Positions 1-9,425 of a stretch of DNA of 64,000 bases are shown here, one piece after another. The DNA is from Flavobacteriaceae bacterium (lineage in GTDB: Bacteria; Bacteroidota; Bacteroidia; Flavobacteriales; Flavobacteriaceae), in the NCBI GenBank assembly GCA_029238515.1, contig JAQWFW010000032.1, positions 1-64,000 of the forward strand, in the 5' to 3' direction. A model generated the notes under the pieces. It saw only the letters and a list, made by a program, of their open reading frames with translations. It had not been told where the DNA came from and made no database searches. How positions within the stretch are numbered: position 1 is the stretch's first letter; each line of letters opens with the position of its first letter. Made by a program: the position numbers and the translations under genes.

Positions 1-1
1 A

Positions 2-460
2 GACGACTCGATTGATTTTGCAGATGGATTCACAGGATCAATTACCAATGCTTACATCAAAGGAATCACTAAAGCTGGAATTGAGGGGTCTAACAATGGA
101 GATGACGGAAGTCTTGAACCCGTTACAACAGCAACAATTTCGAATGTTACCATGGTTGTAGACGGTTTAGGAAATTCTGAAGGTGCCATTTATTTTAAAG
201 AAGGTGGAGGAAATCTTACGTATACAAATTTTGTTGTAGATGGTATCAGTCTTGGAATGAAAATAAAAAGTACAGATGACATTGCTCAAGAAAGACTTGC
301 CAATGGCGATTTAGTAATCGAAAACTTTAATTATGTAAATGCCCTTTCAACCTGGGATTGGGGTGGTTACAATTATACTGGTACCAATACAGGCGCAACT
401 GGTGCTGGGAATGGAACTAGTGCTCCAGACTGGGCTGCTGGTTGGTCAGAATCTGAATAA
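2..460 (+). CDS. C-terminal part of a secreted repeat-rich protein (5' truncated by window edge)
   Basis: The frame of the listed 102-residue ORF is open back to base 2 with no stop, so the internal ATG at 152 is not the true start; the gene begins outside the window. The visible 152 residues are rich in Gly, Asn, Asp and Thr and in short beta-strand patterns (ITNAYIKGITKAGIEG, ATISNVTMVVDGLG), as in right-handed beta-helix surface proteins. It ends in a Trp-rich tail, PDWAAGWSESE. No T9SS sorting domain is visible. It converges on the next gene and shares a bidirectional terminator with it. The beta-helix assignment is an inference from composition; substrate and function are unknown. Confidence 0.7.
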   Translation, partial: DDSIDFADGFTGSITNAYIKGITKAGIEGSNNGDDGSLEPVTTATISNVTMVVDGLGNSEGAIYFKEGGGNLTYTNFVVDGISLGMKIKSTDDIAQERLANGDLVIENFNYVNALSTWDWGGYNYTGTNTGATGAGNGTSAPDWAAGWSESE

Positions 461-481
461 TCGAATAGGAATGAATTAGTC

Positions 482-517
482 AAAAAAAAAGCTCCCATGG
501 TGGGAGCTTTTTTTAAA
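482..517. terminator. bidirectional rho-independent terminator
   Basis: Perfect 7-bp stem GCTCCCA/TGGGAGC (491-497 and 501-507) around a 3-nt loop, with an A-run to the left and a T-run to the right. It can end transcription from both convergent neighbours. Confidence 0.9.
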
Positions 518-541
518 TATTTATTTTGATAGGGGATAACC

Positions 542-895
542 TTATTTTAATGCTACTTCAGATTTTTCGTCCCATTCAATAACGTTACTTATTTTGGAAT
601 CTTGAAAGTCAACTTCTTTTAAAGTATCTTCTGACCAAAAGAACCATTTCCCTGATTTAATCCCGTTTTCATAATATCCTTGTGACAGTTTATTCCCATT
701 ATTATCATAGCTAGTCCAAAAACCAACTAAGACACCATCTTTATTAAAGGTTCCTTTTTGTGAGACCTCTCCGTTTTCATGATAATACGTTGCGCTTATA
801 AGTTCTCCATCAACATGAAATAATGGAGATTTAAAATCTTGGGCGCTAACGGTTACACCAATGAATGAGAGAGCTGCAATTATATATATTTTCAT
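542..895 (-). CDS. secreted MORN-repeat-like protein
   Basis: A 117-residue protein with a clear signal peptide (MKIYIIAALSFIGVTVSAQ, cleavage near residue 19). The mature part holds about three short repeats of the MORN/YwqK type: YYHENGEVSQKGTF, FWTSYDNNGNKLSQGYY, ENGIKSGKWFFW. Such repeats form beta-hairpin ladders, and in Bacteroidota they are common in small exported proteins annotated as YwqK-family antitoxin-like; a toxin-antitoxin role is not supported here. It is divergent from the phosphate porin across a 342-bp gap that holds PHO-box-like sites, so phosphate control is possible but unproven. Function unknown. Confidence 0.75.
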   Translation of the reverse strand: MKIYIIAALSFIGVTVSAQDFKSPLFHVDGELISATYYHENGEVSQKGTFNKDGVLVGFWTSYDNNGNKLSQGYYENGIKSGKWFFWSEDTLKEVDFQDSKISNVIEWDEKSEVALK

Positions 896-953
896 GATAT
901 TATTAATTTATTTTACAATATTATGTATTATTTTACAATAAATCAACATAAAA

Positions 954-971
954 TTTACATTGGCTTAACAT
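954..971 (+). promoter_or_regulatory. distal PHO-box-like site
   Basis: Direct repeat TTTACAT-TGGC-TTAACAT: two 7-bp units 4 bp apart, so an 11-bp period. This is the layout of PhoB binding sites in well-studied bacteria. It lies upstream of a phosphate-selective porin and a PiT transporter. The sequence pattern is seen; PhoB binding is inferred. Confidence 0.5.
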
Positions 972-1128
972 TGTAATCTAAAGTAAAGCTAGATTTATTA
1001 ATAATTACATAACAATTATGTTACAATACAGTCATGCTTGGTTATTGAATTTGAAATGTCTTAGACAATTTTTATTCATTATTATTTTTTAGTTTTTGTC
1101 GACTACAATAAGATGAATTAATAATTAT

Positions 1129-1156
1129 GACTGCCTTGGCCAGGCAGTCTTTTTAT
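1129..1156 (+). terminator. terminator-like hairpin upstream of the porin
   Basis: Stem GACTGCC/GGCAGTC (1129-1135 and 1143-1149) with a 7-nt loop, followed by TTTTTATT. It lies about 80 bp before the porin start and well after the divergent gene, so it would end a short plus-strand transcript starting around 1000-1100, or act as an attenuator. Confidence 0.6.
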
Positions 1157-1173
1157 TGAAATTTAATGCTTAA

Positions 1174-1207
1174 GAAACATTAAGTTAACATTGGAGTTGG
1201 ATTTTTG
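1174..1207 (+). promoter_or_regulatory. proximal PHO-box-like site and -7 element of the porin promoter
   Basis: GAAACAT-TAAG-TTAACAT (1174-1191) repeats the 7-4-7 layout of the distal site and shares its TTAACAT half. It ends 8 bp before GATTTTTG (1200-1207), a 7/8 match to the Bacteroidota -7 box TAnnTTTG. An activator box replacing the -33 element close to the -7 is the architecture expected for PhoB-dependent promoters. The porin starts 30 nt downstream. Confidence 0.5.
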
Positions 1208-1237
1208 CAGTGACAAAAACTAATATCCAAAATAAAA

Positions 1238-2440
1238 ATGAAAAAAATTCTATTATTAATTCCTATTCTTTTCTTATCAATCAATACTCAAGCTCAAGAA
1301 ATTAGCGATACTTCTTTCGGTAAGGGACTTATCAACTTCGTCGCAAAGGACAGTACATTCAGTGTAAAATTTGCGCCAAGATTTCAGGTACGTTCAATGT
1401 CGTCTTGGGATCACAACGGTGATATCTACGCAAACCCAGAGCATAATTTTATTGTTCGTCGTGCTCGACTCAAATTTGATGGATTTGCCTATAATAAAAA
1501 TCTAATTTATAAAATTGAATTAGGGCTGTCCAATAGAGATATTTCTGGAGCAAACGCTTTTAACCGAAATACACCTCGATACATTTTAGATGCGGTTATT
1601 AAATGGAAATTTGCTAAAAACTGGGAGTTTTGGGCAGGACAAACCAAGTTGCCTGGAAACGTAGAGCGTGTAGTTTCTTCAGGTAACTTACAGCTGATTG
1701 ATCGTTCTTTGTTAAATAGCCGTTTTAATATCGACCGTGATTTAGGTATTCAACTTCGTCACAAATCAAACTTGGGTGGAGACTTTTTGATGCGTGAAAA
1801 ATTCTCTATATCACAAGGTGAGGGTAGAAATGTGACCGAAGGTAATGAAGGAGGTTTACAATATACCGCTCGATTAGAGCTTCTTCCTTTTGGAGCATTT
1901 AAATCTAAGGGTGATTACAGTCAATCCGATTTGAAACGAGAAGAAAAACCAAAATTAATGCTTGGGTTTACATACAACTTCAACGAAGAGGCTGTAAGAG
2001 AAAGAGGGTTTGCTGGAGATTATATGGTAAGAGCAGATGAAACCATTTATGGAACAGACCAAACAACCATTTTTGTTGATGCAATGTACAAATTCAACGG
2101 ATTTTCATTTATGGGTGAATATGCAAATCGTACTGCAGATAACGAAATTGCCACAGAAGTTGATGGAGTAACACCAACAGGCGATGTTGTTTTAACGGGA
2201 AATGCATTGAATTTGCAAGCGGGATATTTGTTTAAAAACAATTATGAAATTGCTGCGCGTTTTACAACGTTAGAATTCGAATCGGTGACTGGAAAAGACC
2301 CTACAAAACAGTATACTTTAGGATTTAATAAGTTTGTTGTTGGGCATAAATTAAAAATACAAAGTGATCTTAGTTACACAACCGTTGATGGCGAAGCCGA
2401 TAACATTACATTTAGACTCGGATTTGATCTTCACTTTTAA
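1238..2440 (+). CDS. phosphate-selective porin of the OprO/OprP type
   Basis: A 400-residue outer-membrane beta-barrel with a signal peptide (MKKILLLIPILFLSINTQAQ). Typical family signatures are the early FAPRFQVRSM strand, RRARLKFDGFAYN (about residues 86-98), the EFWAGQTKLPGN loop and a terminal aromatic residue (LHF), needed for barrel insertion. The family forms anion- or phosphate-preferring channels under phosphate limitation. The PiT gene follows closely, giving an outer-membrane plus inner-membrane uptake pair. PHO-box-like repeats lie upstream. Length is usual. Substrate preference rests on family and context; polyphosphate or other anions are possible. Confidence 0.88.
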   Translation: MKKILLLIPILFLSINTQAQEISDTSFGKGLINFVAKDSTFSVKFAPRFQVRSMSSWDHNGDIYANPEHNFIVRRARLKFDGFAYNKNLIYKIELGLSNRDISGANAFNRNTPRYILDAVIKWKFAKNWEFWAGQTKLPGNVERVVSSGNLQLIDRSLLNSRFNIDRDLGIQLRHKSNLGGDFLMREKFSISQGEGRNVTEGNEGGLQYTARLELLPFGAFKSKGDYSQSDLKREEKPKLMLGFTYNFNEEAVRERGFAGDYMVRADETIYGTDQTTIFVDAMYKFNGFSFMGEYANRTADNEIATEVDGVTPTGDVVLTGNALNLQAGYLFKNNYEIAARFTTLEFESVTGKDPTKQYTLGFNKFVVGHKLKIQSDLSYTTVDGEADNITFRLGFDLHF

Positions 2441-2507
2441 TAATATTAAATTAACACACTAAACCAAAAAAAATATGATATTTGCCAATATAGCTCAAAT
2501 TAGTACT

Positions 2508-4760
2508 ATGGATAATATATATATATTTATGTTGATTGCCATCACAGTCTTGGCAGCAGTAGACATTATCGTTGGCGTCAGTAATGATGCTATTAACTTC
2601 TTGAACTCAGCAATTGGTTCAAAAGCTATTTCTGTTCGCACCATCATGATTGTAGCAAGTCTTGGTATTTTTGTTGGAGCAGTGTATTCAAGTGGTCTTA
2701 TGGAAGTCGCTCGAAAAGGAATTTTTGTGCCTGCGATGTTCAACTTCAATGAAATCATGTACATTTTTATGGCTGTAATGATTACAGATATTTTATTGTT
2801 AGATTTCTTTAATACCTTGGGGCTTCCCACATCAACTACAGTTTCCATTGTATTTAATTTATTGGGAGCTGCAGTAATCATGTCCTTAATTAAAATCAGC
2901 ACTTCAGACACACAAACATTTGCCGATTTAGGAAATTATATTAATACAAAAAAAGCATTACAAATCATTCGTGGAATTATTATGTCTGTATTTATAGCAT
3001 TCACAGTTGGGGCTATTGTACAGTGGTTTTCTAGGTTGATTTTTACCTTTCAAACAGAAAAGAAAATAAAAAACTTTGGTGCAATCTTTGGAGCTGTAGC
3101 ACTGACCGCTATTACCTATTTTATTTTCTTAAAAGGGCTGAAAGGAACACCATACTATAAAGATTTAAAAGGTACTATTGAAGGTAACGAAATTTACATC
3201 ATAGCCGCTAGTTTCGCATTGTGGCTTGTGGTTTCTTATGTTTTTCAAGCCATTACCAAGAAAACCATTCTCTTGGTTGTGATTGCTGTTGGAACTTTTG
3301 GTTTGGCATTAGCGTTCTCTGGAAATGATTTGGTCAACTTCATAGGAGTACCAATGGCGGCTTACCATTCTTACGAAGCATGGATTGCATCTGGAGTAGA
3401 GGCAACGATGTTTTCTATGGAAGTTTTGGATAAAAAAGTCCCTGCCGAGCCCGTATTACTCTTTATTTCTGGAGGTATTATGGTGGTTACACTTTGGTTT
3501 TCCAAAAAAGCAAAAACTGTTGCAGAAACAGAAATCAGCTTGTCTCGTCAGAGTGAAACTCATGAAAAATTTCAACCCAACATAATCTCACGTGGAATTG
3601 TAAAAGGAGCTACACAATTGTCCAATTACTTTAGTGTAATTGTTCCAAAGTCAGTTCAAGAAAAAATTCAAAAAAGCTTTCAAACTCCTGAGATGGTACT
3701 TACAAAAGACCAAAGTATAGATGCTCCGGCTTTTGATTTGATTAGGGCATCTGTAAATCTAATGGTTGCTGGAATCTTGATTGCAATAGCAACTACAATG
3801 AAACTTCCACTTTCTACAACCTATGTGACTTTTATGGTTGCTATGGGTACTTCTTTTGCCGATAGAGCTTGGGGTAGAGAAAGTGCTGTCTATAGAGTAG
3901 CAGGTGTTTTAAATGTAATTGGCGGATGGTTTGGTACTGCAATTGGTGCTTTTATTGCTTCAGGAATTGTAGTCTTTTTGATCAATATGAATCCTTCAGT
4001 GATTACTCCAATATTTCTTTTACTTACTGCTATTTTATTGTTTAGGAATTATCTTGCTCATAAAAACAAATCTTCAAATTTATCAAATGAAGACAATTTA
4101 AAAAGCTCTGAAAGCAGTTCTATTCAAGGGGTTGTTCAAGAAAGTGCGGATAACATTTCGAATGTTATTAAACGGTCAAATGCAATTTACAACAATGCGA
4201 TCAAGGGGCTTGCTACAGAAAATACTAAGCTTCTAAAAAAGAATAAAAAACAAATCATTAAACTCTCAAAAGAAGTTGATGAATTGAGGGATAATATTTT
4301 CTATTTCATAAAAAACTTGGACGAATCTAGTATTGGAGCAAGTGGGTTTTATATTGATATTTTAGGATATCTTCACGATATGGTTCAATCTTTAGAATAT
4401 ATTTCTAAAGTAACCTATAAGCATGTAGATAATAACCATAAAAAATTAAAGTTCAAGCAAATCAAGGAATTGAGCGAACTCAGCGATGCCATAGAGGGAT
4501 TATTTACCGATGCTAGAGATGCTTTTGAAACGCAGTCTTTTGACAAAATTGAGGCAATCAGTGTACGTAAAAATGACATTTACAAAATTCTGAAATCAAA
4601 TATTGCTTTGCAAGTTAACAGAACAAGAGGTAAAGACGAGTCTAGCCCAAAAAATACAACGCTTTATTTCAACTTACTTCTTGAAACGAAAGATTTGCTC
4701 AAAGCCGCTGGAAATTTATTAGAAGAATATCAAACAGCTCATGATAACTCTATTGAGTAA
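2508..4760 (+). CDS. PiT-family inorganic phosphate transporter with C-terminal PhoU-like domain
   Basis: Low-affinity phosphate symporter of the inner membrane. Two inverted PiT signatures are visible: GVSNDAINFLNSAIGS near residue 22 and SGNDLVNFIGVPMAAYHS near residue 270, separated by many hydrophobic segments. From about residue 545 a helical, charged domain resembles PhoU/DUF47 regulators, a fusion common in Bacteroidota. The ORF track starts at 2475, but the family N-terminus matches MDNIYIFMLIA, so the ATG at 2508 is preferred; a GATATTTG box at 2477-2484 would also place a promoter between the two starts. It probably forms an operon with the upstream porin. The gene ends at a strong bidirectional terminator. 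Confidence 0.9.
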   Translation: MDNIYIFMLIAITVLAAVDIIVGVSNDAINFLNSAIGSKAISVRTIMIVASLGIFVGAVYSSGLMEVARKGIFVPAMFNFNEIMYIFMAVMITDILLLDFFNTLGLPTSTTVSIVFNLLGAAVIMSLIKISTSDTQTFADLGNYINTKKALQIIRGIIMSVFIAFTVGAIVQWFSRLIFTFQTEKKIKNFGAIFGAVALTAITYFIFLKGLKGTPYYKDLKGTIEGNEIYIIAASFALWLVVSYVFQAITKKTILLVVIAVGTFGLALAFSGNDLVNFIGVPMAAYHSYEAWIASGVEATMFSMEVLDKKVPAEPVLLFISGGIMVVTLWFSKKAKTVAETEISLSRQSETHEKFQPNIISRGIVKGATQLSNYFSVIVPKSVQEKIQKSFQTPEMVLTKDQSIDAPAFDLIRASVNLMVAGILIAIATTMKLPLSTTYVTFMVAMGTSFADRAWGRESAVYRVAGVLNVIGGWFGTAIGAFIASGIVVFLINMNPSVITPIFLLLTAILLFRNYLAHKNKSSNLSNEDNLKSSESSSIQGVVQESADNISNVIKRSNAIYNNAIKGLATENTKLLKKNKKQIIKLSKEVDELRDNIFYFIKNLDESSIGASGFYIDILGYLHDMVQSLEYISKVTYKHVDNNHKKLKFKQIKELSELSDAIEGLFTDARDAFETQSFDKIEAISVRKNDIYKILKSNIALQVNRTRGKDESSPKNTTLYFNLLLETKDLLKAAGNLLEEYQTAHDNSIE

Positions 4761-4782
4761 TGTTTAAAAACTAACATCTAAA

Positions 4783-4818
4783 TAAAAAAACCTCGCCATG
4801 TTTGGCGAGGTTTTTTTT
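4783..4818. terminator. bidirectional rho-independent terminator
   Basis: Perfect 8-bp stem CCTCGCCA/TGGCGAGG (4791-4798 and 4803-4810) with loop TGTT, an A-run before and an eight-T run after. It separates the convergent PiT and nrdA genes. Confidence 0.92.
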
Positions 4819-4838
4819 ATCATTGTATGTAATTGATC

Positions 4839-7313
4839 TTAAGATCCACACATCAAGCAATCGTCTCCTTCAGAAGCTTTAGCTTGTTCTATAAGGGCCT
4901 TCATCTCTTCGGCAGACATCGGTTCTACTTCGGCATCCTTTGAGCTTTGTTGTGAAAACTTTTCGGCTGTTTTGACTGCTTTCTCTTTCTTTTTTTCAAG
5001 AACTTGTGTTTCACTTTGTGCTTCTGCCTTTGGCTGTTCACTCTTTTTTGTGTCCAACGTAAATTTAATGGCATCCACTGCACTTTTGGTACGTAAATAA
5101 TACATGCCTGTTTTGAGTCCACTCTTCCAAGCATAGAAATGCATAGACGTTAATTTGGCCATTGTAGCGCCTTCCATAAACAAGTTGAGTGACTGCGACT
5201 GATCAATAAAGTAGCCACGCTGACGAGACATATCGATAATGTCTTTCATACTCAATTCCCAAACTGTTTTGTACAAGTCTTTAATTTCCTGAGGGATTAC
5301 GTCAACGTGCTGAATGGATCCATTGGCGCGCATGATTTCTTGTTTTAATCCCTCATTCCAAAGCCCAAGTTGCACAAGGTCTTCAAGAAGATGTTTATTG
5401 ACTACAATAAACTCTCCTGAAAGCACACGACGGGTGTAAATATTAGATGTATAGGGTTCAAAACACTCGTTGTTCCCCAAAATTTGTGATGTACTAGCTG
5501 TTGGCATTGGCGCAACGAGTAAGGAGTTGCGAACACCGTTTTTGAGTACTTGCTTTCGCAATTTACCCCAGTCCCACATGCCACTAAGTTCTTCATCTTT
5601 TAGCCCCCACAAATTGTATTGAAACTCACCTTTGCTTATTGGAGATCCTTTGTATGTTTCATAAGGTCCTTCGGCTTTTGCTTCTTCCATCGAAGCTGTA
5701 ACGGCTGCGAAATAAATGGTTTCAAAAATGTCTTGATTCAACTTTTTGGCTTCATCACTTGTAAAGGGTAAGCGCAATTTGATGAACGTATCGGCCAATC
5801 CTTGAACACCTAATCCGATGGGGCGGTGTCTAAAGTTTGAGTTTTGAGCTTCAATTACTGGGTAATAATTTCGATCAATCACCTTGTTGAGGTTGCGGGT
5901 TACGCGCTTAGTGATTCTAAACAGTTCTTTGTGGTCAAAAGCACCATCTTTGATGAACATTGGCAGTGCAATTGAAGCCAAGTTACAAACTGCTACTTCA
6001 TCTGGAGAAGTGTACTCTATAATTTCTGTACAAAGGTTTGAAGAACGAATGGTCCCCAAATTTTGTTGATTCGATTTACGGTTTGCGGCATCTTTATACA
6101 GCATGTAAGGAGTCCCTGTTTCAATTTGAGATTCTGTGATTTTTTCCCACAATTCTCGAGCTTTGATGGTTTTTCTTCCTTTACCTTCTTTTTCGTACGT
6201 AGTGTATAATGTTTCAAATTCTTCGCTATGGGTATCTGGAAGTCCTGGGCACTCATTTGGGCACATAAGAGTCCACTCTCCATCTTCTTGCACACGCTTC
6301 ATGAATAAATCTGGAATCCACATGGCATAGAATAAATCACGTGCACGCATTTCTTCTTTTCCGTGATTTTTCTTTAAATCAAGAAAATCAAAAATATCTG
6401 CATGCCATGGCTCGAGGTATACGGCAAAACTCCCTTTTCGTTTTCCACCACCTTGATCTACATAACGTGCGGTATCGTTGTAGACACGAAGCATTGGCAC
6501 TATACCATTGCTTGTCCCATTGGTTCCAGCGATGTAACTTCCTGTTGCGCGAATGTTGTGCATTGCCAAACCAATTCCTCCTGCAGATTGTGAAATTTTA
6601 GCGGTTTGTTTAAGGGTGTCATAAATTCCATCTATACTATCGTCTTTCATGGTGAGCAGAAAACAGGAAGACATTTGTGGTTTTGGTGTTCCTGAATTAA
6701 ACAATGTTGGTGTGGCGTGTGTAAAATATTTTTTAGACATCAAAGTGTAGGTCTCAATAGCCGCATCTAAATCGTCTAAATGAATCCCAATAGAAACACG
6801 CATCAACATGTGTTGCGGACGCTCGGCAATTTTGCCATTGAGTTTTAATAGGTATGAACGCTCAAGAGTTTTAAAGCCAAAATAATCATATCCAAAATCT
6901 CGGTTATAAATGATTGTCGAGTCTAATTTTTCTTTGTTCTTCATGATGACTTCGTAGACCTCATCTGAAAGAAGCGGCGCATCTTTTCCTGTGCGTGGGT
7001 TGACGTATGTATACAAGTCATGCATAACTTCGCTAAAAGTCTTTTTGGTGCTTTTATGCAAATTAGAAACAGAAATACGAGCTGCAAGGCGTGCATAATC
7101 TGGATGAGCAGTAGTCATGGTCGCTGCAATTTCTGCGGCCAAATTATCCAGTTCACTTGTGGTTACGCCGTCATAAAGACCATCAATAACACGCATGGCT
7201 ACTTTTAACGGATCAACAAGTTCATTTAAACCATAGCACAACTTCCTGATGCGTGCTGTGATTTTATCAAACATTATTTCTTCTTTTCTTCCGTCTCTTT
7301 TTAGTACATACAT
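4839..7313 (-). CDS. nrdA: class Ia ribonucleoside-diphosphate reductase, alpha subunit
   Basis: Catalytic subunit that reduces NDPs to dNDPs. An N-terminal ATP-cone (residues 1-90, [17 protein letters not shown]) gives allosteric control. The barrel contains the substrate cysteine in MSSCFLL (about 216), the N-L-C-T-E radical motif (about 428-432), its redox partner in VAVCNLAS, and the [21 protein letters not shown] stretch. The extreme C-terminus ends CLMCGS, the mobile CxxC pair that passes electrons from thioredoxin. A Lys/Glu/Gln-rich linker (about 745-810) precedes it. The gene follows nrdB on the same strand after a 169-bp gap. Length (824) fits the family. Confidence 0.97.
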   Translation of the reverse strand: MYVLKRDGRKEEIMFDKITARIRKLCYGLNELVDPLKVAMRVIDGLYDGVTTSELDNLAAEIAATMTTAHPDYARLAARISVSNLHKSTKKTFSEVMHDLYTYVNPRTGKDAPLLSDEVYEVIMKNKEKLDSTIIYNRDFGYDYFGFKTLERSYLLKLNGKIAERPQHMLMRVSIGIHLDDLDAAIETYTLMSKKYFTHATPTLFNSGTPKPQMSSCFLLTMKDDSIDGIYDTLKQTAKISQSAGGIGLAMHNIRATGSYIAGTNGTSNGIVPMLRVYNDTARYVDQGGGKRKGSFAVYLEPWHADIFDFLDLKKNHGKEEMRARDLFYAMWIPDLFMKRVQEDGEWTLMCPNECPGLPDTHSEEFETLYTTYEKEGKGRKTIKARELWEKITESQIETGTPYMLYKDAANRKSNQQNLGTIRSSNLCTEIIEYTSPDEVAVCNLASIALPMFIKDGAFDHKELFRITKRVTRNLNKVIDRNYYPVIEAQNSNFRHRPIGLGVQGLADTFIKLRLPFTSDEAKKLNQDIFETIYFAAVTASMEEAKAEGPYETYKGSPISKGEFQYNLWGLKDEELSGMWDWGKLRKQVLKNGVRNSLLVAPMPTASTSQILGNNECFEPYTSNIYTRRVLSGEFIVVNKHLLEDLVQLGLWNEGLKQEIMRANGSIQHVDVIPQEIKDLYKTVWELSMKDIIDMSRQRGYFIDQSQSLNLFMEGATMAKLTSMHFYAWKSGLKTGMYYLRTKSAVDAIKFTLDTKKSEQPKAEAQSETQVLEKKKEKAVKTAEKFSQQSSKDAEVEPMSAEEMKALIEQAKASEGDDCLMCGS

Positions 7314-7341
7314 ATTTCTTTGTCGTTAGTTGCTTTTTTTT

Positions 7342-7384
7342 AGTCAAAAAAAGCGGTTAGTTGGTTAATCTACTGTTTTTGACT
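7342..7384 (-). promoter_or_regulatory. inverted repeat in the nrdB-nrdA spacer
   Basis: Perfect 9-bp arms AGTCAAAAA (7342-7350) and TTTTTGACT (7376-7384) with a 25-nt loop, about 30 bp before nrdA. It could be a weak attenuating hairpin, a protein site or an mRNA-processing element. The role is unknown. Confidence 0.3.
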
Positions 7385-7482
7385 TTCGCAAAAACACAGT
7401 TGGTTGTGTAAACTTGATGGAAAATTAATCCCATCGTATACTATATTATTGGTGTTGCTTCGGTGTTCTAATGAACAGCAGA

Positions 7483-8463
7483 TTAGAAATCTGTATCGAA
7501 GCTGTATTTGTTAGTGTCCTCTTCTTCTTTGTTGAGTACCCCTGCTTTTTGATATTCTGAAACACGCTTTTCGAAGAAATTTGTTTTTCCTTGTAGCGAT
7601 ATCATATCCATAAAATCAAATGGATTCGAGGTGTTGTATTCTTTCTCACAGTTCAACTCCAAAAGAAGGCGGTCTGCAACAAATTCTAAATACTGTGCCA
7701 TAAGTTTTGAGTTCATACCGATCAAACTTGCTGGAAGTGATTCTGTAATAAACTCGCGTTCTATGTTTAATGCATCAACAATGATTTCTCTGATGCGCTC
7801 TTTTGGCACTTTATTGATAAGATGTTTGTTGTGTAGGTGCACGGCAAAATCTGCATGAACACCTTCATCTCTAGATATCAATTCATTAGAAAACGTAAGT
7901 CCTGGCATAAGACCACGTTTTTTTAACCAAAATATAGAACAAAACGCACCTGAAAAAAAGATACCTTCTACGGCTGCAAATGCAATTAATCGCTCTGCAA
8001 AACTTGGAGATTCTATCCATTTTAATGCCCAATCGGCTTTTTTCTTAATCGCTGGAAAATTCTCAATGGCATTGAAAAGTTTGTCTTTTTCTGTTTCGTC
8101 TTTTACATAAGTATCTATCAACAGCGAATATGTTTCGCTATGGATATTCTCCATCATGATTTGAAATCCGTAAAAGAATTTTGCTTCACTGTACTGAACT
8201 TCATTAACAAAATTTTCAGCCAAGTTTTCATTTACAATACCATCACTGGCTGCAAAGAATGCCAAAATATGCTTGATGAAATAACGCTCATCATCTGATA
8301 ATTTTTCAGTCCAGTCGGTAAGGTCTTGATGTAAATCAATTTCTTCTGCTGTCCAAAAACTTGCTTCAGATTTTTTGTACCACTCCCAAATATCGTGATG
8401 CTGGATTGGGAAAATAACAAATCGGTCTTTATTTTCTTTTAGGATTGGCTCTACTTGTGGCAT
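7483..8463 (-). CDS. nrdB: ribonucleoside-diphosphate reductase, beta (radical) subunit
   Basis: Supplies the diiron-tyrosyl radical to NrdA. Diiron ligand motifs are visible in order: [12 protein letters not shown] (near 40-52), [13 protein letters not shown] (near 105) and [11 protein letters not shown] (near 200). The radical tyrosine is probably that of KFFYGFQ. The [22 protein letters not shown] block is close to the eukaryotic R2 type, as is usual in Bacteroidota. The C-terminal tail ends SFDTDF, the peptide that docks on the alpha subunit. It is first in the nrdB-nrdA pair. A 7/8 -7-like box (AATCTTTG on the minus strand, 8511-8518) lies about 47 nt upstream. Confidence 0.97.
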   Translation of the reverse strand: MPQVEPILKENKDRFVIFPIQHHDIWEWYKKSEASFWTAEEIDLHQDLTDWTEKLSDDERYFIKHILAFFAASDGIVNENLAENFVNEVQYSEAKFFYGFQIMMENIHSETYSLLIDTYVKDETEKDKLFNAIENFPAIKKKADWALKWIESPSFAERLIAFAAVEGIFFSGAFCSIFWLKKRGLMPGLTFSNELISRDEGVHADFAVHLHNKHLINKVPKERIREIIVDALNIEREFITESLPASLIGMNSKLMAQYLEFVADRLLLELNCEKEYNTSNPFDFMDMISLQGKTNFFEKRVSEYQKAGVLNKEEEDTNKYSFDTDF

Positions 8464-8752
8464 GGTTTGTCTTATTTTTTTGTTTTATAAATTGGTTTTA
8501 TAGCACCTAACAAAGATTTAAAATTGTAGCTTTAAATAAAAGTCATTTTTATAAACATTGGCCTTAAGTTTTTAACAACAAGTAAGTTTTTTCTTACATA
8601 ATTTAAAAACACTAGCAAGGATAAATCACTGATTATCAAGATTTTAAATTGACTTTCTCTCGTAAAGAAATTAAAGGTTAAAAAACAAAAAGAAATTGTT
8701 TTTTTATGATTTATTTTAAAGGCAGACTAAACAACCAAGTGCTTACTATCTA

Positions 8753-9322
8753 TTATTTAACTCTTTCATCTGCAATTTTTTCGAGTGCAGTATACCATTC
8801 TTCGCCAAATTTACGAATCAATGCTTCTTTAACAAATTTATAAATTGGCAACTGCAATTCTTTGCCTAAGACACAAGCATCGTCGCATATTTGCCATTTG
8901 TGATAATTGACTGCCGAAAATTCACTGTATTCTTTTACACGTACAGGATATAAATGACATGAAACAGGTTTTTTCCAATCAATATCCCCTTGATTGTATG
9001 CCTCCTCAATGCCACAAAGGGCAGTTTGGTTTTTATCAAAAATAACATATGCACAATCTGCACCGTCAACTAGAGGGGTTTCCAATTCACCTTCCTCAGT
9101 GGTCACAAAAACGCCTTGTTGCTCTATGGCTTCTATCCCTTCTGGGCGGAGGTATGATTTTATTTTGGGATAAATCGATTCCAATTGTTTTGTTTCGGCT
9201 TTTTCTAGGGGTGCGCCTGCATCACCATCGACACAGCAAGCCCCTTTGCATGCCGAAAGATTACATGCAAAATCGCTGTCTAGTATATGCTCTGAAATGA
9301 TGGTTTTTCCAAGTTGAAACAT
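8753..9322 (-). CDS. DUF3109 cysteine-rich family protein
   Basis: A 189-residue cytoplasmic protein of a family widespread in Bacteroidota. It has a dense set of cysteines, starting FACNLSACKGACC near residue 18, then ADCAYVIF, ALCGIE, SCHLYPV and QICDDAC. The pattern resembles YkgJ-type metal-binding proteins, so iron or zinc binding is likely, but no reaction is known. There is no signal peptide or membrane segment. The gene is monocistronic. A TATCTTCG element (7/8 of the -7 consensus, 9327-9334) lies directly before the start, implying an almost leaderless mRNA. Confidence 0.85.
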   Translation of the reverse strand: MFQLGKTIISEHILDSDFACNLSACKGACCVDGDAGAPLEKAETKQLESIYPKIKSYLRPEGIEAIEQQGVFVTTEEGELETPLVDGADCAYVIFDKNQTALCGIEEAYNQGDIDWKKPVSCHLYPVRVKEYSEFSAVNYHKWQICDDACVLGKELQLPIYKFVKEALIRKFGEEWYTALEKIADERVK

Positions 9323-9425
9323 GATGCGAAGATAAAAATTTTAACCCTAAATATTCTTTAATTATTAACTGGTTTTTTGAATTGGTATTAGAAAAAAAAT
9401 TAGAACTTTGTTGTATTAAATTTTT

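Larger units (their letters stand above)
896..1237. other. 342-bp divergent intergenic region with regulatory signals
   Basis: No protein-coding ORF is supported here. The region holds two TTTTACAATA copies (911-920, 931-940), two PHO-box-like 7-4-7 direct repeats, a terminator-like hairpin at 1129-1149 and the porin promoter. The hairpin in mid-region suggests a short non-coding transcript or an attenuated leader. Confidence 0.6.

Noticed and set aside
542-895. YwqK-type antitoxin
   Set aside because: The MORN-like repeats match, but a signal peptide and the absence of a toxin gene argue against a toxin-antitoxin pair.
2047-2241. Minus-strand 64-residue ORF inside the porin gene
   Set aside because: Lies antisense within a well-supported gene; composition is that of a frame shadow.
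4925-6601. Several ORFs on both strands within nrdA
   Set aside because: All overlap the certain nrdA frame and show low-complexity or Cys/His-rich shadow composition.
7439-7460. NrdR-box-like ACACCAATAATATAGT on the minus strand before nrdA
   Set aside because: Only one half resembles the NrdR consensus; no second box at the usual spacing.
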